From positions 1 to 7,818 of the forward strand of contig CAUJJY010000385.1 of assembly GCA_963205155.1 (NCBI GenBank): a stretch of 7,818 nucleotides of DNA, given 5' to 3'. Numbering within the stretch: the first letter of the stretch is position 1; each line of letters opens with the position of its first letter. A program made the translations under genes and the position numbers. Positions 1-5,767 of this stretch are shown here, piece by piece. A model generated the notes under the pieces. The model saw only the letters and a program-made list of their open reading frames with translations, searched no databases and was not told where the DNA came from. The DNA comes from Candidatus Zixiibacteriota bacterium (lineage in GTDB: Bacteria; Zixibacteria; MSB-5A5; CAIYYT01).

Positions 1-900
1 GAAGTTCTGCACGAAATCCGACTGCGGGAACAGCGTCAACAAGGTCGCCGGAGCAAACATGATCGACTGCGCAAAGATGATCGGGATAACGCCGGCGGTA
101 TTAACCGACAGCGGCAGGTGTGTCGTGACTCCGCCCATCACCTTCCGGCCGACAATGCGCTTTGCATGCTGGACCGGAATCTTGCGCTGGGCGCGCGTGA
201 CAATCACAATCGCCGCGATTGTCGCGACCATCAGGGCCAACAGAAACAGCTCGCTGAATATCGAACGCGTGCCCGATTGGATGTCCGTAAACGAATCAAT
301 GACGGCGCGCGGGAACGTCGCGATAATTCCGATGAAGATGATTAACGAAATACCGTTGCCGATACCGCGTTCGGTGATCTTCTCACCTAACCACATAATG
401 AAAATCGTTCCTGCCGTGAAGGTGATCATGCACAACATGACAAATCCCACGCCGGGATTTACCACGACGGAAATGCCCGGTTCGGGCTGAAGCGACTGCA
501 GCCAAACGGCGACACCAAACGACTGCATCAATGCAATCGCCACCGTGCCGTAACGCGTGTACTGCGTAATCTTCCGGCGGCCTTCTTCACCTTCCTTGGC
601 GAGGCGCTGGAAGTACGGGAAAATCGGCGTCAACAACTGAATGATAATCGATGCCGAAATGTACGGCATGATACCCAGCGAGAAAATCGTCGCTTTCTGG
701 AAAGCGCCGCCGACAAACATGTCAAACATGCCGAACAACGTGCCGGCCTGATTGACGAAGAATTGCTGCAATAATGCAGCATCAATACCCGGAGTCGGTA
801 CGTGACTGCCGATGCGGTATATAATCAAAATGCCGAGGGTGAAAAGAATCCTCTCCCTCAGCTCTTTGACCTTAAAGATATTCTGTATTTTCTCGATCAC
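1..900 (-). CDS. secY: Protein translocase subunit SecY, N-terminal part (3' end outside window)
   Basis: SecY is the membrane channel of the Sec translocon, working with SecE, SecG and SecA. The frame is open from the GTG at 900 to the window edge and gives 300 residues of an expected 430-450. Translation starts MIEKIQNIFKVKELRERILF, then the first membrane helix and IGSHVPTPGID (30-40). Further landmarks are MFVGGAFQKATIFSLGIMPY (61-80) with ISASIIIQLLTPIFP, the loop FQRLAKEGEEGRRKITQYTR (97-116), the signature GEKITERGIGNG (172-183), and the cytosolic loop RKIPVQHAKR (239-248) that binds SecA and ribosomes. About six helices and the start of the seventh are visible. The GTG shares GTGA with the rplO stop; GGTGG lies 10 bases upstream. 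It appears intact. Confidence 0.97.
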   Translation of the reverse strand, partial: MIEKIQNIFKVKELRERILFTLGILIIYRIGSHVPTPGIDAALLQQFFVNQAGTLFGMFDMFVGGAFQKATIFSLGIMPYISASIIIQLLTPIFPYFQRLAKEGEEGRRKITQYTRYGTVAIALMQSFGVAVWLQSLQPEPGISVVVNPGVGFVMLCMITFTAGTIFIMWLGEKITERGIGNGISLIIFIGIIATFPRAVIDSFTDIQSGTRSIFSELFLLALMVATIAAIVIVTRAQRKIPVQHAKRIVGRKVMGGVTTHLPLSVNTAGVIPIIFAQSIMFAPATLLTLFPQSDFVQNF

Positions 901-1343
901 TTGACGATTTCCACCTTCCCTCCGGCCGCGGTGATCTTGTCAATAGCCGACTTGGAAGCCGCATGCACTTTCAAAGTGATGCTGACTTTTAGCTCACCGT
1001 TACCCAGAACCTTCACCGGTCTATTCAGTGATCTAATCAGATTATGTTCTTTCAAACTCGCGATATTGATCTCGCCGCCGGTAGCAAACTTGCGGGCGAT
1101 GTCATCGACATTGACGGCCTGATAGACTGTGCCGTGAATGTTGTGGAATCCGCGCTTCGGCAGACGGCGCAACAATGGCATCTGGCCGCCTTCGTGCCAC
1201 GGTTTGTACTTAAAGCCGGCACGGGCGCGAGCGCCCTTGTGACCGCGGGTCGACTGCTCGCCCAATCCCGAACCCGGGCCGCGACCAACGCGCTTGCGAC
1301 TTGTGGTGGAGCCTTTCGCTTTCTGTAGTTCGCCCAGCTTCAT
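897..1343 (-). CDS. rplO: 50S ribosomal protein L15
   Basis: L15 is a late-assembly large-subunit protein whose extended N-terminal half threads through 23S rRNA. Its 148 residues are normal. It shows the glycine/arginine-rich segment RKRVGRGPGSGLGEQSTRGH (16-35), then EGGQMPLLRRLPKRGFHN (51-68), and a compact C-terminal domain ending GGKVEIVK. The ATG at 1343 has GGAGGA (1357-1352) 8 bases upstream, one of the best ribosome-binding sites in the window. Its TGA stop overlaps the GTG start of secY by four bases, the usual pairing of L15 with the translocon gene at the end of the spc group. Confidence 0.98.
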   Translation of the reverse strand: MKLGELQKAKGSTTSRKRVGRGPGSGLGEQSTRGHKGARARAGFKYKPWHEGGQMPLLRRLPKRGFHNIHGTVYQAVNVDDIARKFATGGEINIASLKEHNLIRSLNRPVKVLGNGELKVSITLKVHAASKSAIDKITAAGGKVEIVK

Positions 1344-1344
1344 C

Positions 1345-1527
1345 TTAAACTTCCTCCACCTTGAGCAAATAACTAATCGATTTTATCATGCCGCGAATTT
1401 GCGGCGTGTCATTGTGGACGACGCTGTGGTTCGTTTTGTGAATACCCAGCGCGCGTACCGTCCCGCGATGCGCCTCAATGTGACCCGACAGGCCCTTGAC
1501 CAGCGTAATTTTCAAGTGCTTCGCCAT
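1345..1527 (-). CDS. rpmD: 50S ribosomal protein L30
   Basis: L30 is a small alpha/beta large-subunit protein that is absent from some bacterial lineages. It has 60 residues, the normal length. The pattern KITLVKGLSGHIEAHRGTVR followed by ALGIHKTNHSVVHNDTPQIR and GMIKSISYLLKVEE matches the bacterial L30 family. The ATG at 1527 lies 3 bases after the rpsE stop, with GGAG about 12 bases upstream. The TAA stop is one base before the rplO start, and the end of the gene contains the strong GGAGGA site used by rplO. Its presence is a mild lineage marker. Confidence 0.97.
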   Translation of the reverse strand: MAKHLKITLVKGLSGHIEAHRGTVRALGIHKTNHSVVHNDTPQIRGMIKSISYLLKVEEV

Positions 1528-1530
1528 AAA

Positions 1531-2019
1531 CTAACTCAACTCCAGTTCGCGGTAGCCGCGCTGTTCTTCCTTGGTGCGCAAACGCATCAAACCGTCCATC
1601 GTCGCCTTCACGACATTGTGCGGACTGCTCGAACCCAGCGACTTGGTGAGAATGTCCTGTATACCAGCGGCATCGAGAATCGCGCGCACCGTACCGCCGG
1701 CAATGACGCCGGTACCAGCCGAGGCTGGCTTCAGCAACACGCGAGCTGCGCCATAGCGGCCGATGATTTCGTGCGGGATCGTCCCATGGACAAGCGAGAC
1801 GCGCACCATGCCTTTACGAGCTGCCTCGGTGCCCTTGCGAATGGCATCGACTACTTCGGAGGCCTTACCCAGACCGATGCCGACCTGACCCTGGCGATCG
1901 CCAACACTGACGATGGCCGTGAAGGAGAAGCGTCTTCCACCCTTGATAACTTTCGCTACCCGGTTGATGTGGATGACTTTTTCCTGTAGTTCTTGTTCTT
2001 CTGATTCGTAGCGAGCCAA
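1531..2019 (-). CDS. rpsE: 30S ribosomal protein S5
   Basis: S5 lies at the mRNA entry site with S3 and S4 and affects translational accuracy; changes in its N-terminal loop give spectinomycin resistance in other bacteria. It has 162 residues. The dsRBD-like N-terminal domain contains VAKVIKGGRRFSFTAIVSVG (21-40) with the KGGRR spectinomycin loop at 26-30. The C-terminal domain contains LLKPASAGTGVIAGGTVRAI (95-114) and SSPHNVVKATMDGL. The N-terminus (YESEEQELQEKV) is acidic. The start is TTG at 2019, with GAGG (2031-2028) 8 bases upstream. No in-frame ATG nearby would keep the domain whole. The gap to rpmD is 3 bases. Confidence 0.97.
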   Translation of the reverse strand: MARYESEEQELQEKVIHINRVAKVIKGGRRFSFTAIVSVGDRQGQVGIGLGKASEVVDAIRKGTEAARKGMVRVSLVHGTIPHEIIGRYGAARVLLKPASAGTGVIAGGTVRAILDAAGIQDILTKSLGSSSPHNVVKATMDGLMRLRTKEEQRGYRELELS

Positions 2020-2027
2020 ACTATATA

Positions 2028-2031
2028 CCTC
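2028..2031 (-). promoter_or_regulatory. Ribosome-binding site of rpsE (TTG start)
   Basis: The mRNA-sense GAGG lies 8 bases before the TTG at 2019 in the 22-base gap after rplR. It supports the TTG start of S5. Confidence 0.7.
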
Positions 2032-2041
2032 AATCTACCAA

Positions 2042-2416
2042 CTAAAATTTCAAACCAGCTTTGCGAGCACCCTCGGCGACGCCTTTGACGCGGCCATGGT
2101 ACTCGTAACGATTGCGGTCGAACACCACCAACTCGATGCCCTTGGCAATCGCTTTCTTGGCGACGTTTTCACCGACCAACAGCGACAGATCGCCCTTCTT
2201 CTTCGCGCTCTTGATTGTCTCGACCATATCCTTGTCGATGCTTGAGGACGACACCAGCGTAATACCGGCGACATCATCAATAATCTGCGCATAGATGTTC
2301 TTGGCCGAACGATAAACCGATAACCGCGGGCGCACCGCCGAGCCCTGGACTTTCTTGCGCACGCGCATCTGGCGGCGTTTCTGCATGCGTTGATGTATCG
2401 AATTTTTGTCAGACAT
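2042..2416 (-). CDS. rplR: 50S ribosomal protein L18
   Basis: L18 binds 5S rRNA together with L5 and attaches it to the central protuberance. Its 124 residues are slightly above the usual 115-120. The arginine/lysine-rich N-terminus (QRMQKRRQMRVRKKVQG, residues 9-25) is followed by RPRLSVYRSAKNIYAQIIDD (29-48) and ends in the signature FDRNRYEYHGRVKGVAEGAR (99-118). The ATG at 2416 has GGAG 7 bases upstream, overlapping the rplF stop region. The gap to rpsE is 22 bases, one of the larger in this cluster but otherwise unremarkable. Confidence 0.98.
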   Translation of the reverse strand: MSDKNSIHQRMQKRRQMRVRKKVQGSAVRPRLSVYRSAKNIYAQIIDDVAGITLVSSSSIDKDMVETIKSAKKKGDLSLLVGENVAKKAIAKGIELVVFDRNRYEYHGRVKGVAEGARKAGLKF

Positions 2417-2428
2417 TTTGTTACTCCA

Positions 2429-2965
2429 CTATGCCGCGGTCTTGCCGGCTTTCTTGCGTACAGCCTCGCCCTTGTAGCGAATGCCCTTGCCCTTGTATGG
2501 TTCCGGCGGACGGAAGCCGCGAATTTTCGACGCCATCATACCGACCAGTTCTTTGTCCATCCCGACGACTTTGAAATGCGTCGGATCATCAAGCACCACC
2601 GAAATTCCCGGCACCGGCTTGATAATTATCGGATGCGAGAAACCCACGGCAATCTTCAGCGCCTTGCCGACCAGCTCGGCACGATAACCAACGCCCTGGA
2701 TTTCCAATTCCCTCTGGAATCCCACCGTCACGCCCTGCACCATGTTGTGGATCAACTGGCGGGTCAGGCCGTGCAGCGAACGATGAAATTTGCTGTCACC
2801 CGGGCGCTCCACTGTAATGATGCCCTTGTCCAGCTTAATCGTCATCGACGGATGGAAGGTCTTCTCCAGCGACCCCTTCGGGCCGGTGACCTTCATGTCA
2901 GATCCGGACAACTCAATCTTGACCTTGTCCGGTACGGTTATCGGGGCTCTACCTATTCTCGACAT
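2429..2965 (-). CDS. rplF: 50S ribosomal protein L6
   Basis: L6 lies near the sarcin-ricin loop and the GTPase-associated region of the large subunit. Its 178 residues match the family, which consists of two tandem copies of the same alpha/beta fold. It starts MSRIGRAPITVPDKVKIELS. The central block GVTVGFQRELEIQGVGYRAE (78-97) and the C-terminal signature PEPYKGKGIRYKGE (154-167) are present, followed by a basic Lys/Ala tail. The ATG at 2965 is preceded by AGAGGA with about 6 bases of spacing. The gap to rplR is 12 bases and contains the rplR ribosome-binding site GGAG. Confidence 0.98.
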   Translation of the reverse strand: MSRIGRAPITVPDKVKIELSGSDMKVTGPKGSLEKTFHPSMTIKLDKGIITVERPGDSKFHRSLHGLTRQLIHNMVQGVTVGFQRELEIQGVGYRAELVGKALKIAVGFSHPIIIKPVPGISVVLDDPTHFKVVGMDKELVGMMASKIRGFRPPEPYKGKGIRYKGEAVRKKAGKTAA

Positions 2966-2980
2966 AATTATCCTCTAATC

Positions 2981-3379
2981 CTACCACACGTAGCAGAGAG
3001 CTTCTCCGCCAACCTTCGATTTGCGCGCATCTTCACTCGTCATCAGGCCGCGCGAGGTGGTCAGGATTGTCATGCCCATGCTGCGGCTCATTTTCTGTAT
3101 CTTTTCGTTGTTGGCGTATTGACGCAATCCCGGACGCGACACGCGGCGAATGCCCCGAATCACCGGCTCATCAAATTTGTTGTAGCGCAAGTAAATGCGC
3201 AACACGCCCTGCTTGTCGTCTTTCACTTCAACGGTCTTCTTGATAAAGCGGTGCTCTTCAAGAATGCGGGCGATTTCACGCTTGATATTCGAAGCAGGAA
3301 CATCAACCTTCTTCATCCGGGCCTTGCAGCCGTTTCGGATGCGGGTCAGCATATCCGCAATCGGATCTGTGGTCGTCAT
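2981..3379 (-). CDS. rpsH: 30S ribosomal protein S8
   Basis: S8 is a primary binder of 16S rRNA helix 21 and organises the central domain. In E. coli it also represses the spc operon by binding its mRNA. Its 132 residues are typical. The start MTTTDPIADMLTRIRNG is canonical and the C-terminal signature TTSRGLMTSEDARKSKVGGE (107-126) ending LCYVW is intact. The ATG at 3379 has AAGGA about ten bases upstream. It lies 17 bases after rpsN and 15 before rplF. I could not recognise an S8 feedback site by eye, so autoregulation here is only inferred from E. coli. Confidence 0.98.
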   Translation of the reverse strand: MTTTDPIADMLTRIRNGCKARMKKVDVPASNIKREIARILEEHRFIKKTVEVKDDKQGVLRIYLRYNKFDEPVIRGIRRVSRPGLRQYANNEKIQKMSRSMGMTILTTSRGLMTSEDARKSKVGGEALCYVW

Positions 3380-3396
3380 CGTCTCTTAATCCTTCC

Positions 3397-3582
3397 CTAC
3401 CAACTCGCCTTGACAACGCCCGGTAAATCACCGGCCAGCGCCATCTCGCGGAAACATAAACGGCAGATGCCAAACTTTCTGTAATAGGCGCGGGGGCGTC
3501 CGCAACGACGACAGCGGCTGTATGCACGCGAAGAAAACTTCGGCGTGCGCTGCTGCTTCTTGATCAAACAGGTTTTTGCCAA
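3397..3582 (-). CDS. rpsN: 30S ribosomal protein S14, zinc-binding type (RpsZ)
   Basis: S14 binds the 16S rRNA 3' major domain in the subunit head. This is the short zinc-ribbon form of 61 residues, not the roughly 100-residue zinc-free form of E. coli; some annotators call it rpsZ. The four zinc ligands are intact: CRRC (Cys24, Cys27) and CRLC (Cys40, Cys43), with 12 residues between the pairs. The family end FREMALAGDLPGVVKASW is present. The start is TTG at 3582, with a strong AAGGAG (3593-3588) 5 bases upstream overlapping the rplE stop. In some bacteria zinc limitation swaps this form for a zinc-free paralogue; none is visible here. The gap to rpsH is 17 bases. Confidence 0.97.
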   Translation of the reverse strand: MAKTCLIKKQQRTPKFSSRAYSRCRRCGRPRAYYRKFGICRLCFREMALAGDLPGVVKASW

Positions 3583-3587
3583 GCGTG

Positions 3588-3593
3588 CTCCTT
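3588..3593 (-). promoter_or_regulatory. Ribosome-binding site of rpsN (TTG start)
   Basis: The mRNA-sense AAGGAG overlaps the TAA stop of rplE and lies 5 bases before the TTG at 3582. It fixes a non-ATG start for S14. Confidence 0.8.
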
Positions 3594-4134
3594 ACGACTT
3601 TCTGAACGGCAGCTTCATGTGAGTCAGCAAATTCAAAGCTTCCTCATCCGTCTTCGCCGTCGTGACAATTGTGATATTCATACCCCGGATCTTGTCGATC
3701 TTATCATAATCGATCTCCGGGAACAGAATCTGCTCTTTCAATCCGATGGTGTAGTTGCCGCGTCCGTCAAACGACTTCGGCGATATACCGCGAAAGTCGC
3801 GGACACGCGGGAAAGCGACCGAAACCAAACGGTCAAGAAATTCATACATCTTTTCGCCGCGCAACGTCGTGGCAATACCGATCGGCATCCCTTCGCGCAG
3901 CTTGAAATTCGCGACCGACTTGGTGGCGCGCCGCACATGCGGCTTTTGGCCGGTAATCATCGTCAAATCGCCCGTCGCCGCTTCCAGCGCCTTGGCATTT
4001 TGAATCGCTTCGCCCAGGCCGACATTGATCACGATCTTCGTGATCTTCGGGACCTGCATCACGTTCTTGTATCCGCCCTCTTTCATCAAGCGCGGTACAA
4101 CTTCGTCTTTGTAGTAAAGTTTAAATCTTGCCAT
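3592..4134 (-). CDS. rplE: 50S ribosomal protein L5
   Basis: L5 binds 5S rRNA in the central protuberance and contacts the P-site tRNA and S13. Its 180 residues match the family. Visible blocks are the N-terminal PKITKIVINVGLGEA (29-43), the loop TGQKPHVRRATKSVANFKLR (61-80) followed by GMPIG, the segment FPRVRDFRGISPKSFDGRGN (108-127), and the end TDEEALNLLTHMKLPF. The ATG at 4134 gives the usual short N-terminus (MARFKLYYKDEVVP). It has no Shine-Dalgarno in the 10-base gap after rplX; the nearest GGAG is about 20 bases upstream. The ATG lies in the loop of a possible 6-bp AT-rich stem. In E. coli the start of rplE is the S8 feedback target. Confidence 0.98.
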   Translation of the reverse strand: MARFKLYYKDEVVPRLMKEGGYKNVMQVPKITKIVINVGLGEAIQNAKALEAATGDLTMITGQKPHVRRATKSVANFKLREGMPIGIATTLRGEKMYEFLDRLVSVAFPRVRDFRGISPKSFDGRGNYTIGLKEQILFPEIDYDKIDKIRGMNITIVTTAKTDEEALNLLTHMKLPFRKS

Positions 4135-4145
4135 AGTAGTTTACT
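4113..4145 (-). promoter_or_regulatory. Possible hairpin around the rplE start codon
   Basis: In mRNA sense, AGTAAA (4145-4140) at the rplX stop can pair with TTTACT (4118-4113) inside rplE, leaving a 21-base loop that contains the ATG. The stem is short and AT-rich. It overlaps the position where E. coli S8 represses the spc operon, but I cannot identify an S8-type helix, so this is a weak suggestion. Confidence 0.2.
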
Positions 4146-4468
4146 TAAATGTTTTCTCCCGACTTCTTGCTGATGCGCAGCTTGCTGGAAACCCGGCCGT
4201 CTTCACTGCGGACAATGTGATAGCCCACCCGTGTCGGCATATTCGCCTTGGTATCCATCAGCATCACCTTCGAAATATGCAGCGAACCTTCCTTCTCAAC
4301 CACTCCACCCTTGGGGTTCTTCTGCGTCGGACGTGAATGCCGCTTGACCAGATTGACACCCTCGACCCAGATGCGCATTTTTTCGGGATCGACCATCAAC
4401 ACACGCGCGGTCTTGCCCTTGTTCTTGCCGCTAAGAACTCTTACCGTATCGCCTTTGCGGATCTTCAT
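4145..4468 (-). CDS. rplX: 50S ribosomal protein L24
   Basis: L24 is an assembly-initiator protein that binds the 5' end of 23S rRNA near the tunnel exit. From the ATG at 4468 it has 107 residues, a normal length. The KOW motif lies at the N-terminus (KGDTVRVLSGKNKGKTARV, residues 5-23) and the conserved VEGVNLVKRHSRPTQKNPKG follows (35-54). An in-frame upstream start at 4501 would add MSRWLRRLCKT and overlap rplN by 29 bases. I reject it because MKIRKGDTV is the canonical N-terminus and GGAGG lies 12 bases before this ATG. The gap to rplN is 4 bases and to rplE 10 bases. Confidence 0.97.
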   Translation of the reverse strand: MKIRKGDTVRVLSGKNKGKTARVLMVDPEKMRIWVEGVNLVKRHSRPTQKNPKGGVVEKEGSLHISKVMLMDTKANMPTRVGYHIVRSEDGRVSSKLRISKKSGENI

Positions 4469-4472
4469 AGTC

Positions 4473-4841
4473 TTACACAACCTCCGGAGCCAGCGAGACA
4501 ATCTTCATGAACTGCTTCTCGCGTAATTCGCGGGCAACCGGCCCAAAGATACGCGTTCCGCGCGGTTCCTTCTGATCGTTAATGATAACCGCCGCGTTTT
4601 CTGAAAAACGCACCGTCGAACCGTCCTTGCGGCGCACCGCATCAACCGTCCGAACCACAACGGCGCGGCAGACTTCCGATTTCTTCACCGTGCCGCCGGG
4701 TATTGCATCTTTGACCGTGCAGACAATTATGTCGCCGATCCGGGCATACCGCCGGCGCGTGCCGCCCAATACGCGGAAACACATCACCTTCTTGGCGCCC
4801 GAATTATCTGCGACGTTGAGCCGCGAATACTCCTGAATCAT
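4473..4841 (-). CDS. rplN: 50S ribosomal protein L14
   Basis: L14 sits at the subunit interface, binds 23S rRNA, forms intersubunit bridges and in other bacteria is the docking point of the silencing factor RsfS. Its length of 122 residues is exactly typical. It starts MIQEYSRLNVADNSGAKKVM and carries the signature ENAAVIINDQKEPRGTRIFG (81-100) followed by PVARELRE. The ATG at 4841 is 3 bases after the rpsQ stop, with only a short AGGA nearby, so it is probably translationally coupled. This is the first gene of the spc group. Its end contains the ribosome-binding site of rplX. Confidence 0.98.
   Translation of the reverse strand: MIQEYSRLNVADNSGAKKVMCFRVLGGTRRRYARIGDIIVCTVKDAIPGGTVKKSEVCRAVVVRTVDAVRRKDGSTVRFSENAAVIINDQKEPRGTRIFGPVARELREKQFMKIVSLAPEVV
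4481..4485 (-). promoter_or_regulatory. Ribosome-binding site of rplX
   Basis: The mRNA-sense GGAGG inside the end of rplN is 12 bases before the ATG at 4468. The spacing is slightly long, but the site favours that ATG over the upstream in-frame start at 4501. Confidence 0.65.
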
Positions 4842-4844
4842 TTC

Positions 4845-5099
4845 CTATACCGCTTTCTCGACGACTTTAACCAGACGCCATCTTTTCAACTTGGAGAGTG
4901 GGCGGGTTTCCATCACCAGTACCTTGTCGCCAATACCGCAGACATTCTGCTCATCATGAGCATACAGCTTCGAGCGGCGCTTGATAACTCTGGTGTACAA
5001 CGGATGCTTCATCTTGCGTTCCAGCTCCACGGTAATCGTCTTCTCCATCTTGTTGGAAACGACGACGCCGACTCTGGTCTTGCGAAATTTTCTCTCCAC
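4845..5099 (-). CDS. rpsQ: 30S ribosomal protein S17
   Basis: S17 is an OB-fold primary binding protein of the 16S rRNA 5' domain. Its 84 residues are the normal length. The family pattern is clear: RKTRVGVVVSNKMEKTITV near the N-terminus, then HPLYTRVIKRRSKLYAHDE, then the GIGDKVLVMETRPLSKLKRW block (55-74). The start codon is GTG, with a strong AAGGAG (5110-5105) 5 bases upstream and overlapping the end of rpmC. In E. coli this gene ends the S10 operon. Here rplN begins only 3 bases after the TAG stop, so transcription must continue into the spc genes. Confidence 0.98.
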   Translation of the reverse strand: MERKFRKTRVGVVVSNKMEKTITVELERKMKHPLYTRVIKRRSKLYAHDEQNVCGIGDKVLVMETRPLSKLKRWRLVKVVEKAV

Positions 5100-5101
5100 C
5101 C

Positions 5102-5341
5102 CTACTCCTTCTTATCCAGCATAATCTTGCCACTCACTGCCAGGTGCGTCTTGCCGAGCTGCTCTTCACGCAACAACGTGAAAATGCGGGCCAGGTCGCG
5201 GCGTACGTAACGCATCCGCACCGGATTCTGCGCCTGCTTGGTTTTCTTCTTCAGCCGGAGATTGAACAACTCGTCCTCGAGCTCCGACTTCTTCTGCATG
5301 ACCTCTTCGTGGGTCAAATCCCGTAAGGCTACTATTTTCAT
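5102..5341 (-). CDS. rpmC: 50S ribosomal protein L29
   Basis: L29 is a small helical-hairpin protein beside the peptide tunnel exit, next to L23, where trigger factor and SRP dock in other bacteria. It has 79 residues, somewhat longer than the usual 63-70, with the excess at the C-terminus (KTHLAVSGKIMLDKKE). The pattern MKIVALRDLTHEEVMQKKSE, then LFNLRLKKKTKQAQNP, then VRRDLARIFTLLREEQ matches the two-helix family. Start is ATG at 5341, 6 bases after the rplP stop. No good Shine-Dalgarno is visible, so initiation probably depends on coupling to rplP translation. The gap to rpsQ is 2 bases. Confidence 0.96.
   Translation of the reverse strand: MKIVALRDLTHEEVMQKKSELEDELFNLRLKKKTKQAQNPVRMRYVRRDLARIFTLLREEQLGKTHLAVSGKIMLDKKE
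5105..5110 (-). promoter_or_regulatory. Ribosome-binding site of rpsQ (GTG start)
   Basis: The mRNA-sense AAGGAG lies 5 bases before the GTG at 5099 and inside the end of rpmC. It supports the GTG start of S17. Confidence 0.8.
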
Positions 5342-5347
5342 AAAACT

Positions 5348-5767
5348 CTACGCCGCCGCTGCTTCGCGTTTGACAAATTTCGTTTTCAGCGGAAGCTTCG
5401 AAGCGGCTAATCTCATTCCCTCTTCGGCAAGCTTCTCGTTGACACCCTCGATCTCAAAAAGTATGCGTCCCGGCTTGATCACTGCGACCCAAAACTCCGG
5501 CGCGCCCTTGCCCTTGCCCATTCTCGTTTCCGCCGGCTTCTTGGTCACCGGCTTGTCCGGAAATATCCGGATCCAGATCTTGCCGCCGCGCTTGATATGA
5601 CGCGTTAAAGCCACACGCGCGGCTTCGATCTGGCGGTTGGTGATCCAGGCCGGTTCTAATGCCTTAAGACCAAACTCGCCGAAATCGATATCGGAACCAC
5701 GATACGCCAGTCCATTGCGACGACCGCGGTGGTGCCGGCGATACTTGATTCTTTTTGGCATTAACAT
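5348..5767 (-). CDS. rplP: 50S ribosomal protein L16
   Basis: L16 binds 23S rRNA near the A-site tRNA elbow and is a late, functionally essential component of the large subunit. Its 139 residues match the normal length. It starts MLMPKRIKYRRHHRG, like the canonical MLxPKR. The family signatures TRMGKGKGAPEFWVAVIKPG (81-100) and GRILFEI (100-106) are intact. Arg82 aligns with the arginine that is hydroxylated in E. coli (R81). The ATG at 5767 has GGAG 9 bases upstream; a second in-frame ATG two codons later is less well placed. The C-terminus ends in four alanines. It follows the unusual 83-base spacer and precedes rpmC by 6 bases. Confidence 0.98.
   Translation of the reverse strand: MLMPKRIKYRRHHRGRRNGLAYRGSDIDFGEFGLKALEPAWITNRQIEAARVALTRHIKRGGKIWIRIFPDKPVTKKPAETRMGKGKGAPEFWVAVIKPGRILFEIEGVNEKLAEEGMRLAASKLPLKTKFVKREAAAA

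Noticed and set aside
59..490. A 143-codon plus-strand open frame near the left edge
   Set aside because: The minus strand here is continuous secY with intact signature motifs, so the plus frame is a shadow.
1294..1989. A 231-codon plus-strand open frame opposite rpmD and rpsE
   Set aside because: It is fully antisense to two conserved ribosomal genes and shows no recognisable motif.
2390..3484. A 364-codon open frame on the plus strand antisense to rplR, rplF, rpsH and rpsN
   Set aside because: Its product is rich in His, Arg and Leu with no recognisable domain, and it lies wholly opposite four certain genes. It is a by-product of codon bias on the coding strand.
4469..4501. Longer N-terminus for L24 starting at 4501
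   Set aside because: It would add a non-family MSRWLRRLCKT segment, overlap rplN by 29 bases and ignore the GGAGG upstream of the canonical MKIRKGDTV start.
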